Shown piece after piece: positions 18,172 through 26,921 of a stretch of 64,000 nucleotides of DNA; position 1 is the first letter of the stretch; the number at the start of each line of letters is the position of its first letter. The translations under genes were made by a program, and so were the position numbers. The notes below the pieces were generated by a model, which was given only the letters and a program-made list of their open reading frames with translations, did no database searches and was not told the origin of the DNA. Origin of the DNA: Chitinophagaceae bacterium (GTDB lineage: Bacteria > Bacteroidota > Bacteroidia > Chitinophagales > Chitinophagaceae); assembly GCA_026415715.1 (NCBI GenBank), contig JAOAGO010000002.1:62001-126000 (forward strand). Reading direction: 5' to 3'.

Positions 18172-18946
18172 TATCATTCAATTTAAAAAAATTACAACGG
18201 TATGCATTTTTATTGTGCCGGTGTGTTATGGGTATGGTAAAGACTCTGACGCTGTTCGGATTGTTAAAAAAATAATTGAATCATTAGGCGGGCAGGTGTG
18301 GCTGCGTCCGGAATCTTTGATTTTAAAAGGTTATGCGTACTGGTCACCTCACGGAATAAAAGATCGGGACAGTGCTTTTTTGCTGAAACCGTATTATATG
18401 TACAGAATTTTTCCCGATACGAGCCATGCGGCTCATGGACCGAACGGAAAAATACGATTTGATGCCTACCGCAGTGAAGAGGTCTTTCTTCGTTTGATTT
18501 ATGACGGCAAACAAACGCAGCAGCATTTGCATGCCCTGGCCACAAAATATAAAGATTATTTCAGCTGGAGCAACAATTTCGGTTTTGGAATAATACGTTT
18601 TTGCCTTGATGAGGGATTTAACTTGAAACTGTTACAGGAAGATGATCTGGACGGTCACCATTGTTATGTGTTATATATCCGCGATCCATCGGGAATGAAG
18701 ACCTGGTTTTGGGTAGATAAAAAGAAATACTTCATTCGTGGTATGGGATTTAACACACCGCTCGGATGGCATTTGAGAATTTACAGCAACTACAAAAAAG
18801 ACAAAAAGAGCGGTTTTGTACAACCCAAAAGAGTTCGCATTTATTTTGAAGGAATAAAATGGATTGATATATACTGGAATGAATTTGATGTGAATCGCAA
18901 ACTCGACGATAACCTGTTTTTAATTGATGAAACTAGAAGCTCATGA
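18149..18946 (+). CDS. secreted LolA-like protein inserted between HyuA and HyuB
   Basis: 265 aa. A signal peptide is likely (KKITTVCIFIVPVCYGYGK). The mature part begins AVRIVKKIIESLGGQVW, as in many LolA/LolB-fold outer-membrane lipid-carrier relatives, and continues as an antiparallel beta-rich domain with LRIYSNYKK and RVRIYFEG strands. It overlaps hyuA by 23 bp at its start and hyuB by 4 bp at its end, so it is translationally coupled to both. A periplasmic protein between two cytosolic subunit genes is unusual. It may bind or shuttle the hydrophobic substrate. The fold assignment is from pattern only. Confidence 0.6.
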   Translation: MMNRLIHNIIQFKKITTVCIFIVPVCYGYGKDSDAVRIVKKIIESLGGQVWLRPESLILKGYAYWSPHGIKDRDSAFLLKPYYMYRIFPDTSHAAHGPNGKIRFDAYRSEEVFLRLIYDGKQTQQHLHALATKYKDYFSWSNNFGFGIIRFCLDEGFNLKLLQEDDLDGHHCYVLYIRDPSGMKTWFWVDKKKYFIRGMGFNTPLGWHLRIYSNYKKDKKSGFVQPKRVRIYFEGIKWIDIYWNEFDVNRKLDDNLFLIDETRSS

Positions 18947-20526
18947 AAAACAAATTTACCGATCCGATTGATTTATCCATTTTATGGAACCGGTTGATTT
19001 CACTGGTAGATGAAGCGGCCTCTACCTTGCAACAAACAGCCTTCAGCAGTGTAACCAGGGAAAGCGCGGATTTTGCCATTGTATTAATGGATTCAAAAGG
19101 GCAGAGCATGGTTCAGAGCAGCATCAGCGTGCCCAGTTTTCTCGGGGTATTGCCTTTTTTGGTGAAATCGTTGATTAAAAATTATTTTCCACAGGAAGTC
19201 TTAAAACCGGGTGATGTTTTGATAACTAACGACCCCTGGTTATGCGCCGGCCATAAACCGGATATCGGAATAGTTACTCCAATCTTTCATCCAAATCAAA
19301 CTCATATTATCGGATATATCGGATGTATAGCGCACAGTCCCGATATCGGGGGTACACTTTGGGGCGCCGGTGCCCGTGATTTTTACGAAGAAGGTTTATA
19401 TATTCCGCCGTTGAAGCTTATTGAGTCGGGTAAATTAAATGATACGGTCATCAAAATCATAGAAGGAAACGTCAGGGCGCCGTATCAGACACTTGGAGAT
19501 ATCATGGCGCAGGTAGCCGCTAATAATCAAGGAATACAAAGCCTTATGCAACTGGTGAATGAATACGGGTTGGAAGATTTAGACGGTCTGTCTGACCAGA
19601 TTATTCAGGCTACGGAAAATGCCATGAGACAGGCTATTCGGAATGCGCCTGATGGGGTATATAAAAGCAGATATGAAGCTGATGGTGATGCAGAAAACCA
19701 TCCCGTTACTATTGAATGTACGGTAACCATCAACGGCGATTCCATACATGTGGATTATACAGGCAGCAGTCCGCAACATCCTTTGGCAATAAATGCCGTT
19801 ATGAATTATGTATTTGCTTATACGGCATACCCTATAAAATGTATTTTTAATCCGGAAATTCCAAACAATGAAGGAGCCTTCCGTCCCGTAACCGTATATG
19901 CGCCGGAAGGATGTATTCTGAATGCCAAAAAACCGGCCCCGTTAGGCGCACGGAACGTTATCGGAAATTTGTTGCACGCTCCGGTGATGTTGGCCTTAAG
20001 CCAGGCGGTTCCTGAAAAAGTTCAGGCCGATTGCGGCGCCCCGGTTTGGGTTATGCCGTTGAGTGGCACAAAAGATGACGGAACGGAATTTGTTGAATAT
20101 CTTTTTCTGGCAGGGGGTTATGGAGGGCGCAACGGGCTGCCGGGTCCTCCGACATTATGTTTTCCAACCAATGTGGCCAACGTTCCGGTGGAAGTTTTTG
20201 AACATGATGCACCCGTGCTTGTTCTGGAAAAAAAACTGATACCCGGAAGCGGCGGATCCGGAAAATTTCCCGGAGGTGACGGACAACGATTTAGTTATAA
20301 AAACATAAGTAAGCGTCCTTTACAAATATCCAATGTAACGGAAAAAATAAAAACACAGGCTTATGGTTTATTCGGCGGCGAACACGGAAGAAAGGGTGAT
20401 ATATTCGTAATCACCAAAGACGGTAAAAGAAGATATACTCCGCCAAAAGGAATTGACTATTTGCAACCTGATGAAATATTGGTGATGGAACTTCCCGGCG
20501 GGGGAGGGTACGGTAAAGCCGAATAA
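18943..20526 (+). CDS. hyuB: HyuB-type hydantoinase/oxoprolinase subunit B
   Basis: 527 aa, partner of HyuA. Recognised by TRESADFAIVLMD near the N-terminus, LITNDPWLCAGHKPDIG, GYIGCIAHSPDIGG, the AGGYGGRNGLPG stretch and the glycine-rich PGSGGSGKFPGGDGQ typical of hydantoinase B. It ends with MELPGGGGYG, a standard family terminus. The start overlaps the upstream stop (ATGA). Together with HyuA it should form a cytosolic complex, with HyuB carrying out ring opening or carboxylation of the activated intermediate. Confidence 0.88.
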   Translation: MKNKFTDPIDLSILWNRLISLVDEAASTLQQTAFSSVTRESADFAIVLMDSKGQSMVQSSISVPSFLGVLPFLVKSLIKNYFPQEVLKPGDVLITNDPWLCAGHKPDIGIVTPIFHPNQTHIIGYIGCIAHSPDIGGTLWGAGARDFYEEGLYIPPLKLIESGKLNDTVIKIIEGNVRAPYQTLGDIMAQVAANNQGIQSLMQLVNEYGLEDLDGLSDQIIQATENAMRQAIRNAPDGVYKSRYEADGDAENHPVTIECTVTINGDSIHVDYTGSSPQHPLAINAVMNYVFAYTAYPIKCIFNPEIPNNEGAFRPVTVYAPEGCILNAKKPAPLGARNVIGNLLHAPVMLALSQAVPEKVQADCGAPVWVMPLSGTKDDGTEFVEYLFLAGGYGGRNGLPGPPTLCFPTNVANVPVEVFEHDAPVLVLEKKLIPGSGGSGKFPGGDGQRFSYKNISKRPLQISNVTEKIKTQAYGLFGGEHGRKGDIFVITKDGKRRYTPPKGIDYLQPDEILVMELPGGGGYGKAE

Positions 20527-20587
20527 AAGAATTTTGAGAATGGAAGAAGGCAAAATCAGATTTTTTAACTGAATAAAATGATATGTT

Positions 20588-21769
20588 ATGCAATATCAAC
20601 TTCCTCCGGTATGGACAAAATTATATCGCCATGCCGTATTTCCGGAATTCTCACATGATGAAAGGGCGAGATATAATTTTCTTGCCAACCTGAACCGTTT
20701 TATTAGTACGGTAATTGCTCCCGGCAATCAGATTGCCTTTCAAAACAGGGTAAAGCCGGCTTTCGAAAAAGAAAAGGGCAGAACCTTTGCAAACCGTCAT
20801 GAGGTAGCGGAAGCCATGTCAAAGGATCCGGTGTATCAGAGCTGGGCCGCTTTACGAAGATGTACCATGGAGATGCGACAGCAGAACGGACGGGCCGTTG
20901 TGATGCGGCAGGCAAAAGAGCTGGCCGATAAAGTGAAACAGTATGCGGGTGATAATCTGATTTTGAAAAAAAATTTCAAAGTGCCTGAATATTTGCGTCA
21001 TGTGGACAATCACCTGATGCCCGGAAGTTATCACACCAGTTATTTTGAAGGTGATGTTTCCAATGCAGCAAACTATGACAGCGGCTTGTTTGTAACAAGC
21101 GGCGGTATGTTGGGAAGTCTTACTGACGGCGGCGGTAAAGCCATAGCAAAATGGGTGAAGGAATATTATCCGGATTTCCGTCCTAAGAAAATTCTGGATA
21201 TTGGTTGCGGGCTTGGGCACAACACACTTCCACTGGCCGAAGCATTCCCGGATGCGGAAGTGATCGGAATTGATGCCGGTGAACCTATGCTTAGATACGG
21301 AGCGGCAAGAGCCAATGCGCTCGGGGTGAAAAACGTAAAATTCATTCAAATGGATGCCGAAGACATGAGTGAATTTGAAGATGAAACGTTTGATTGGGTA
21401 CAGACTACGATGTTTTTACATGAAACCGGCGGTAAAGCCATTCATAAAATCATGAAGGAAATCGGAAGAGTATTGAAAAAAGGAGGATTGTGCCTTCACA
21501 TTGAACAGCCTCAGTACACTCCCGATATGAGTTACTACGAACAATTTATGCGTGACTGGGACGCCTATTACAATGCCGAACCTTATTGGGGACATATGCA
21601 TGATTTGCAACCGGAAGATTTGATGGCCGAATGCGGCATTCCAAAAGAACGATTCATGCAAATTGGTGTAAAAGCGGTTAATGATCTGGATACCCAAAAG
21701 AAAGATGATAAAATAACAGAAGATTATGGCCGAACACCTATCTGGAATGTGTTTGGCGGTTGGAAATAG
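20588..21769 (+). CDS. SAM-dependent methyltransferase with long N-terminal domain
   Basis: 393 aa. The C-terminal half has a class I methyltransferase fold: ILDIGCGLGHNTLPLAE (motif I), EVIGIDAGEPML, VKFIQMDAEDMS and FDWVQTTMFLHE. The first 190 residues form an alpha-helical region I do not recognise, with many basic and Met/Gln residues; it could bind the acceptor. It is 61 nt downstream of hyuB and 29 nt upstream of an orphan gene. A methylation or demethylation-linked role in the pathway is possible, but methyltransferases are rare in pure degradation operons. Confidence 0.75.
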   Translation: MQYQLPPVWTKLYRHAVFPEFSHDERARYNFLANLNRFISTVIAPGNQIAFQNRVKPAFEKEKGRTFANRHEVAEAMSKDPVYQSWAALRRCTMEMRQQNGRAVVMRQAKELADKVKQYAGDNLILKKNFKVPEYLRHVDNHLMPGSYHTSYFEGDVSNAANYDSGLFVTSGGMLGSLTDGGGKAIAKWVKEYYPDFRPKKILDIGCGLGHNTLPLAEAFPDAEVIGIDAGEPMLRYGAARANALGVKNVKFIQMDAEDMSEFEDETFDWVQTTMFLHETGGKAIHKIMKEIGRVLKKGGLCLHIEQPQYTPDMSYYEQFMRDWDAYYNAEPYWGHMHDLQPEDLMAECGIPKERFMQIGVKAVNDLDTQKKDDKITEDYGRTPIWNVFGGWK

Positions 21770-21798
21770 AAATATTTTAAAAATAAAATAAAAAAATT

Positions 21799-22242
21799 AT
21801 GTCAGTCAATGCAAAAAACGAATTAAGCGGTTCCCATGCCGGAAGCAATCAGGCTCCGGTTTCAGAACAAAACGGCGCATTCGGTTTCGGCGCCGATATT
21901 CTGATGGCAGGAAATAAAAGCAAGGGAAAAAGGCCGTATTTTTTTAACAGCGAAGAAACCGAGAGGGTACTCAATATTGCCATGGCAGCCGCTGCCGAAG
22001 TTGCGGTCATCCGCGAACGGCTGGACACCATTGAGCGTCTTCTGGAAAGTAAAGGGCTTTTAAAGCAAAGCGAAATTGAAGCGTACGAGCCGGATGACAA
22101 AGCCGCGGAAGAAAGGCAGTTATGGCATGCCCGTTTTGCGGCCCGTCTTTTGCGTATCATTCAACAGGAAATAGAAGCTGTTGCCAAACCGGAAGAAAAC
22201 AAGCCCATGCAGCAAATTGCTGATGAAATTAATGAAATGTAA
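21799..22242 (+). CDS. orphan 147-aa protein of unit B
   Basis: Not recognised. The first 35 residues are low-complexity and rich in Ser, Asn, Gly and Gln (NELSGSHAGSNQAPVSEQNG), then comes KSKGKRPYFFNSEETERVLNIAMAAAAEVAVIRERLDTIERLL, a likely amphipathic helix or coiled coil, followed by an acidic helical end. No signal peptide or membrane segment. It is tightly packed between the methyltransferase and SnoaL-like genes (29 and 9 nt), so it is a real operon member, perhaps a small accessory subunit of the methyltransferase. Confidence 0.6.
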   Translation: MSVNAKNELSGSHAGSNQAPVSEQNGAFGFGADILMAGNKSKGKRPYFFNSEETERVLNIAMAAAAEVAVIRERLDTIERLLESKGLLKQSEIEAYEPDDKAAEERQLWHARFAARLLRIIQQEIEAVAKPEENKPMQQIADEINEM

Positions 22243-22251
22243 ATTTTCTGA

Positions 22252-22671
22252 ATGCATCCCATAGATTTTATAAATGAATTTTATCAGCATATCATTCAGC
22301 GCAACATAGAACAAATTTGTGCTCATTATGCTGAAGGAGAGAACACTTATGTTTTTGTAGAAGGGCCGCGTTTAAGCACACTAGGTTCCTCGCATATCTT
22401 AAAAGGATGGAATGATTTCTGTAACTCTGATATTCATTTAAGAGAAATTACATGGAAGGAGGGACCGTATTTTGAAATCAGTGATTCCATGGCCTGGGTG
22501 GCGGGTATTATACATCTGCAAATTCTGGTGAAAGAAAAATATTTTGAAAATACGTTCAGGGCCAGTTTCGTGCTGATTAAACAAAACGGTTCATGGAAAA
22601 TTAAACACGAACATGTCAGTGCGGCACATCCGGATCCTTACGGCATTGGCGACTGGTTGAAAAAAACATAA
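22252..22671 (+). CDS. SnoaL/NTF2-like protein
   Basis: 139 aa with the cone-shaped alpha+beta barrel pattern of SnoaL-like/DUF4440 proteins: N-terminal helix (PIDFINEFYQHIIQRNIEQICAHY), then strands ending in FVLIKQNGSWKIKHEHVS and the DPYGIGDWL tail. Such small domains act as isomerases, cyclases, hydratases or simply bind ligand. No catalytic residue can be assigned safely. Placed 9 nt after the orphan gene in unit B. Confidence 0.7.
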   Translation: MHPIDFINEFYQHIIQRNIEQICAHYAEGENTYVFVEGPRLSTLGSSHILKGWNDFCNSDIHLREITWKEGPYFEISDSMAWVAGIIHLQILVKEKYFENTFRASFVLIKQNGSWKIKHEHVSAAHPDPYGIGDWLKKT

Positions 22672-22701
22672 ACAACGTTGCATGAACAGTTTTTTTTCTT
22701 A

Positions 22702-23652
22702 ATGAAGGCCTGTTTGAAAGATATCGTTATCATCACAACGGATTTGGATTATTGGAAAAAGTTGTTTTGTCAGTATGGCGGCTGGGAAATCGTATCCGAA
22801 GGTTATGTTTCTTCGTCGCTCTCAAAAATCTATTTTTCAGAAACTCCCATTAAGGGCTCGGAATGTGTTTTACGGTTTCCTCATTCCGATGTGGGGCGCA
22901 TTCGCTTCATAAAATGGGAACTGCCCTGCCGGCAAGATTACAAAAGGCCGGCCGGAAAAATCTGGGATACCGGCGGAATAGCCGATTTTGATTTAAGAGT
23001 ACATGATATATATAAAACTTATTTTGATTTGCAGGAATGGGGCTGGCGACCTGCTTATCTTCCCAACCGTATGCCCGCTCCGCCTTTTGAGTTGGATGAA
23101 ATGCTGATGAGCGGTCCCGACGGCGTAATGATTGCTTTTATTCAACGTTATCAGCCTCCTCTTGAATTACCCGAAGGTTATCTTTTTCCTTCACAGGCTT
23201 ATTTAAGCGCCATGATCGTGAAAGATTATGTAACGGCATATGATTTTTTTATCAATCGGCTGCAGTTTGTTACCGTTACGGAATTAAATATTTCATTTCA
23301 GGATGATGTTCCGAATAATTTCGGAATACCGCGGAATTTCAGCCAGTGCATACAAGGACGTTTATGTATGTTTTCACCCGACGGAGGCAAGGAATCCATG
23401 ATGGAAATTATACACTGGCCTCAGCTTAGAGGTGAAGACTACTCGGCTAACACTCATCCTTCGCTTCGGGGGATTTTTTCTTATCGCATTGAATTAAAAA
23501 ATCTGACAGAGTACTTCACAAAAATTTCAGATAACAACGTGAAATGGCACGTTCCGGTTAAAAAAACAGAAATAGACGGAAGGTTTTGCCTTTATTGCAG
23601 TATTTTTTCGCCTGACGGAGCTTTACTTGAATTTTTTGAATTTGAGGAATAA
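22702..23652 (+). CDS. two-domain VOC (glyoxalase/dioxygenase fold) protein
   Basis: About 316 aa. Two vicinal-oxygen-chelate modules are visible: the first begins LKDIVIITTDLDYWKKLF and ends with MSGPDGVMIAFIQR, the second begins AYLSAMIVKDYVTAYDFFINRL and ends with FSPDGALLEFFEFEE. This doubled layout is shared by extradiol dioxygenases and glyoxalase-like enzymes, but the classic iron ligand pattern (two His and one Glu) is not clear here. The start was moved to the ATG before KACLKDIV, because an upstream TTG gives an unlikely leader. The role could be isomerisation or ring chemistry on the pathway substrate. Confidence 0.7.
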   Translation: MKACLKDIVIITTDLDYWKKLFCQYGGWEIVSEGYVSSSLSKIYFSETPIKGSECVLRFPHSDVGRIRFIKWELPCRQDYKRPAGKIWDTGGIADFDLRVHDIYKTYFDLQEWGWRPAYLPNRMPAPPFELDEMLMSGPDGVMIAFIQRYQPPLELPEGYLFPSQAYLSAMIVKDYVTAYDFFINRLQFVTVTELNISFQDDVPNNFGIPRNFSQCIQGRLCMFSPDGGKESMMEIIHWPQLRGEDYSANTHPSLRGIFSYRIELKNLTEYFTKISDNNVKWHVPVKKTEIDGRFCLYCSIFSPDGALLEFFEFEE

Positions 23653-23660
23653 AACGTATT

Positions 23661-24902
23661 ATGAAAGATTTTTTTGATTATTGTAAAAACAATAAGAAAA
23701 CTTTCACCGCCATTCTGGCATCTGCTTTAGGTTTTTTTGTGGATTTATATGATATCATCATATTCAGTGCAGAACGGGTTGATAGTTTTATAAGCCTGAA
23801 AATCCCTCAGTCTGCCTGGCCTTCCGAAACGGCACGCATTCTGAATGCGCAGATGGCCGGGATGTTACTGGGTGGTTTTCTCTGGGGTATTGTCGGAGAT
23901 AAATTCGGGCGTCGGAAAGTATTATTTGGCAGTATTGCCATGTACAGTTTTTTTACATTATTAAATGCATTCGTCAGTAACGAAAATCAATATATGTTTT
24001 GTCGTTTTCTGGCCGGAATCGGGTTGGCCGGTGAGCTGGGAGCAGGAATCACGCTGGTCAGCGAACAAATGGATAAAAAGTTTCGTGGACTAGCCGTGTC
24101 GCTGGTGGGTGGAGTAGGAATGCTCGGCGCGGTGACTGCCGGAATAGTGGCCAATTTTTTTTCATGGCAAATCAGTTATCTTATCGGCGCGGTTTTAGGC
24201 TTTTTGTTATTGTTTTTTCGCTTCAGTGTTCTGGAAAGTATTTTATTTCAGACATTGCCTGTTCCTTCTTCAAAAAGAGGTAATTTTATTATTATATTGA
24301 AAGATAAAAATTTACTGAAAAAATTTATTTGTGTTTTGCTTGTGGGTATGCCGGGATGGCTTAATACGGGTGTATTAATCACGTTTACCCCCGAAATTGC
24401 GGGCAGTATGGAAATGAACCCTGCACCGGTTGCCGCAACGGTAATTTCCATTAATTTTTTTGCATTCGCCTTCGGCGATCCGTTATGCGGTTTGCTGAGT
24501 CAATACCTTCAAAGTCGAAAAAAAGCTATATCGGCTTTCCTGCTTTTGCATGGATTGGGTCTTATCCTCTTTTTTACCTTAGCCCGAAAAAGTATTTATA
24601 TCTATTATTCCGTATTTGTTATATTGGGCATAAGCGTAGGCTACACAATTATGTTATTTATGCTGGCTGCAGAACAGTTTGGAACAAATATCAGGACTTT
24701 GGTAACCAGCGCCTCGTTGAATCTTACCCGTGCATGGGTAATTCCGCTTACCTTGATTTTTAACTGGCTTACCTTACAACTCAATCATCAATCACATTAT
24801 GCCGTTTTGATGATGTCGGCCGTTGCTCTCAGTCTGGCTTTATGGGCTTTATCCAGGCTGGACGAAACCTTTCATGTAGATATGAATTATTCAAATATTT
24901 AG
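23661..24902 (+). CDS. MFS transporter, organic/aromatic acid type
   Basis: 413-aa, about 12 membrane segments. The loop between helices 2 and 3 reads GIVGDKFGRRK, the standard MFS signature, and GIGLAGELGAGITLVSEQM after helix 4 is like the sugar-porter/aromatic-acid and metabolite:H+ symporter groups. It is the last gene of unit B. Together with the unit A carrier it makes two inner-membrane carriers in one regulon, perhaps for substrate uptake and product export. The substrate is unknown. Confidence 0.82.
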   Translation: MKDFFDYCKNNKKTFTAILASALGFFVDLYDIIIFSAERVDSFISLKIPQSAWPSETARILNAQMAGMLLGGFLWGIVGDKFGRRKVLFGSIAMYSFFTLLNAFVSNENQYMFCRFLAGIGLAGELGAGITLVSEQMDKKFRGLAVSLVGGVGMLGAVTAGIVANFFSWQISYLIGAVLGFLLLFFRFSVLESILFQTLPVPSSKRGNFIIILKDKNLLKKFICVLLVGMPGWLNTGVLITFTPEIAGSMEMNPAPVAATVISINFFAFAFGDPLCGLLSQYLQSRKKAISAFLLLHGLGLILFFTLARKSIYIYYSVFVILGISVGYTIMLFMLAAEQFGTNIRTLVTSASLNLTRAWVIPLTLIFNWLTLQLNHQSHYAVLMMSAVALSLALWALSRLDETFHVDMNYSNI

Positions 24903-24986
24903 ATTCTTTGATAACAGATAGAAATCTGAACACTTGAGGTAAAAAGAAATCGGATACCGAAATTTCAGAACAGCAAAAAAAAGAAG

Positions 24987-25823
24987 TTAATGATATTCTT
25001 CTCCGCCGCTAACGTTTAAAGCTTCTCCGTTAATATATGAGGCTTCGTCGCTGCAAAGAAAGGCCACCGCGTTTGCTATATCTTCCACCATTCCCGTACG
25101 GCGAAGCGGATTTCTGTCTTTGATTCCCTGAAGATAGGTTTGATAATCCAGACCGAATTTTTTACTGAAAAATTCATTTTGCCAGTGACCTAAACCAGTA
25201 GTAATATGATTGGGGCAAATGGCATTTACCCGAATTCCTTTTGGACCTAATTCTACTGCATTACTGCGGGTTAAACCTACAAGTCCGTGCTTGCTGGCTG
25301 TGTATGCCGCAGCATAAGGAAAACCGCTTTTGGCCGCCTGTGAAGCGATATTAATGATGCAACCGCTATTTTGAGCTATCATATAACGCGCCGCATGTTT
25401 GCTGCACAGAAAAGCACCTTTCAGATTCACATCCAAAACAGCATCCCAACTGCTTTCTTTAAATTCCGTAAATTCTTCCATAAGATAACCCACACCGGCA
25501 TTATTAACCAGAATATCAATTCTGCCGAATGTATCTACAGCTGCTTTTATCAATGCCTCACAATCGCTTTCCAGTCTCACATCAGCGGGTTGAGCAATTA
25601 CCCGGGCGCCTGATTTTATTAACTCTTCTGTCAGTTGATTCATTTCATCCGTAATGCCGATATGTTCTGAAGAAAATTCATTTCCTTTCGGAACGCCCAG
25701 GTCACTCAGCACGATGCAACATCCTTCAGCGGCTAATTTGCTGGCAATGGCAAAACCGATTCCCTTTTTTCGTCCGCTGCCGGTAATTACGGCTACTTTT
25801 CCTTGAAGTCCATAATTTGCCAT
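24987..25823 (-). CDS. short-chain dehydrogenase/reductase
   Basis: 278-aa classical SDR. The cofactor loop is TGSGRKKGIGFAIA, with DLG at the end of beta-2, NNAG at beta-4, the catalytic Ser in NIASQAAKSGF, and Tyr/Lys in AAAYTASKHG. The C-terminus shows CSDEASYINGEALNVSGG. It carries a longer insertion after beta-2 than most (FSSEHIGITDEMNQLTEEL). Last gene of unit C; probably oxidises or reduces an alcohol or ketone made by the aldolase or upstream enzymes. The acidic residue after beta-2 suggests NAD(H). Confidence 0.87.
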   Translation of the reverse strand: MANYGLQGKVAVITGSGRKKGIGFAIASKLAAEGCCIVLSDLGVPKGNEFSSEHIGITDEMNQLTEELIKSGARVIAQPADVRLESDCEALIKAAVDTFGRIDILVNNAGVGYLMEEFTEFKESSWDAVLDVNLKGAFLCSKHAARYMIAQNSGCIINIASQAAKSGFPYAAAYTASKHGLVGLTRSNAVELGPKGIRVNAICPNHITTGLGHWQNEFFSKKFGLDYQTYLQGIKDRNPLRRTGMVEDIANAVAFLCSDEASYINGEALNVSGGEEYH

Positions 25824-25841
25824 AGAATATTATTTTTTTTG

Positions 25842-26150
25842 TTAAATTTCTTCACAAACAATAAATGAAGGATTATCTGCAAATCCGTTAAATTCCTTAG
25901 CGCCCTGCTGAATGGTTTCGCTTTGAATTTCTTTGAAAAATAAATCCATGTCATTTACTTCTATAATTTCCGCATATTGATAAGGGGCCGGTGTGTCTGA
26001 ACCTAAAAGATTTTTCATTTTCACCACTTTAAACTGCTGTACGGACTGAAGTGCATTTACATTAGGGATATCTTTTTCTTTAGCCCATTTTTCATAAGCC
26101 TCGGCCGAAGCGTCCGGCTTCAGATTATATAAAACGAGAATGGTCGCCAT
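25842..26150 (-). CDS. RedY/HapK-like dimeric alpha-beta barrel protein
   Basis: 102 aa. The pattern ILVLYNLKPDASAEAYEKWAKEKDIPNVNAL, then PYQYAEIIEVNDM and a terminal FADNPSFIVCEEI, matches the RedY-like/HapK small proteins of the EthD-type ferredoxin-like fold, first noted in prodigiosin (tripyrrole) clusters. Their role is not settled; members may be monooxygenases or binding proteins. It sits between the aldolase and SDR genes (11 and 18 nt), so it is a member of unit C. Confidence 0.65.
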   Translation of the reverse strand: MATILVLYNLKPDASAEAYEKWAKEKDIPNVNALQSVQQFKVVKMKNLLGSDTPAPYQYAEIIEVNDMDLFFKEIQSETIQQGAKEFNGFADNPSFIVCEEI

Positions 26151-26161
26151 ACAAAAAATTT

Positions 26162-26914
26162 TTAGGGTTTAAAAGATTTTATTCCGGCCGTTAAAAGTCC
26201 GGATATGCTGTTTATCATAATTTGTACACCTTGTTCGGCAAGCGATTTCACCTGCTCAGCCGTGTAAGCTACCGTGCCTATAAATTTACCATGCCGGCGA
26301 ATAGTTTGAATGGAATGTGAAATAGCTTCTTTTACTTCCTGATGATTCGGCCCGTCGGTATAACCCATACTCAAAGCCAAATCTCTGGGACCGATAATAA
26401 ATCCGTCCACACCTTCCACTTTACACATCGATTCAAGTTGTGAGATGGCCTCAGGCGTTTCAATCATGGGAAAAATAAGTGTCTCCTGATTGCTGAATTC
26501 AATATATTCTGCTTGCGTCATCGGGCCAAGCATATATTCAGCCGAGCGAACGGGGCCAAGCCCTCTTTTTCCCAAGGGCGGGTATTTAATAAATTCCACC
26601 AACTGCTTGCAATCTTCTGCAGAATTTGTACCCGGCATCATAACGCCCATAATTCCGGCGTCAAAAAATTGTAAAATCATTTTTTCATCCAATGAAGGGA
26701 TGCGGGCTAAGGGTGTGATACCGGCAATTTCACAGGCTCGTACCATGTGCAATACATCACGGATGGTCAAGGCGCCGTGTTCTCCGTCCATTATGTAAAA
26801 ATCCAGTTGGCTGAATCCGGTATACTCACAAACAACGGGATCGGTGGTGGGAGAAATTACTCCATAGGCCACGCTGCCGTTTTTCAAAATATTTTTTAAT
26901 TGATTTTTCTTCAT
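26162..26914 (-). CDS. HpcH/HpaI-family aldolase
   Basis: About 250 aa. The family pattern is complete: DGEHGALTIRD, PLARIPSLDEKMILQFFDAG, GVMMPGTNSAED, RGLGPVRSAEY, FPMIETPEAISQLE and GVDGFIIGPRDLALSMG, giving the divalent metal site (Glu in MIETPEA and Asp in GPRDL). These class II aldolases cleave 4-hydroxy-2-oxoacids to pyruvate and an aldehyde. The start was set at the ATG before KKNQLKNILK, 7 nt after the upstream stop. It probably acts on the product of the second dehydratase pair. Confidence 0.88.
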   Translation of the reverse strand: MKKNQLKNILKNGSVAYGVISPTTDPVVCEYTGFSQLDFYIMDGEHGALTIRDVLHMVRACEIAGITPLARIPSLDEKMILQFFDAGIMGVMMPGTNSAEDCKQLVEFIKYPPLGKRGLGPVRSAEYMLGPMTQAEYIEFSNQETLIFPMIETPEAISQLESMCKVEGVDGFIIGPRDLALSMGYTDGPNHQEVKEAISHSIQTIRRHGKFIGTVAYTAEQVKSLAEQGVQIMINSISGLLTAGIKSFKP

Positions 26915-26921
26915 AAGCCTT

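Noticed and set aside
24915-24928. Small hairpin CAGAT-AGAA-ATCTG after the MFS gene as a terminator
   Set aside because: Only five base pairs and no T-run.
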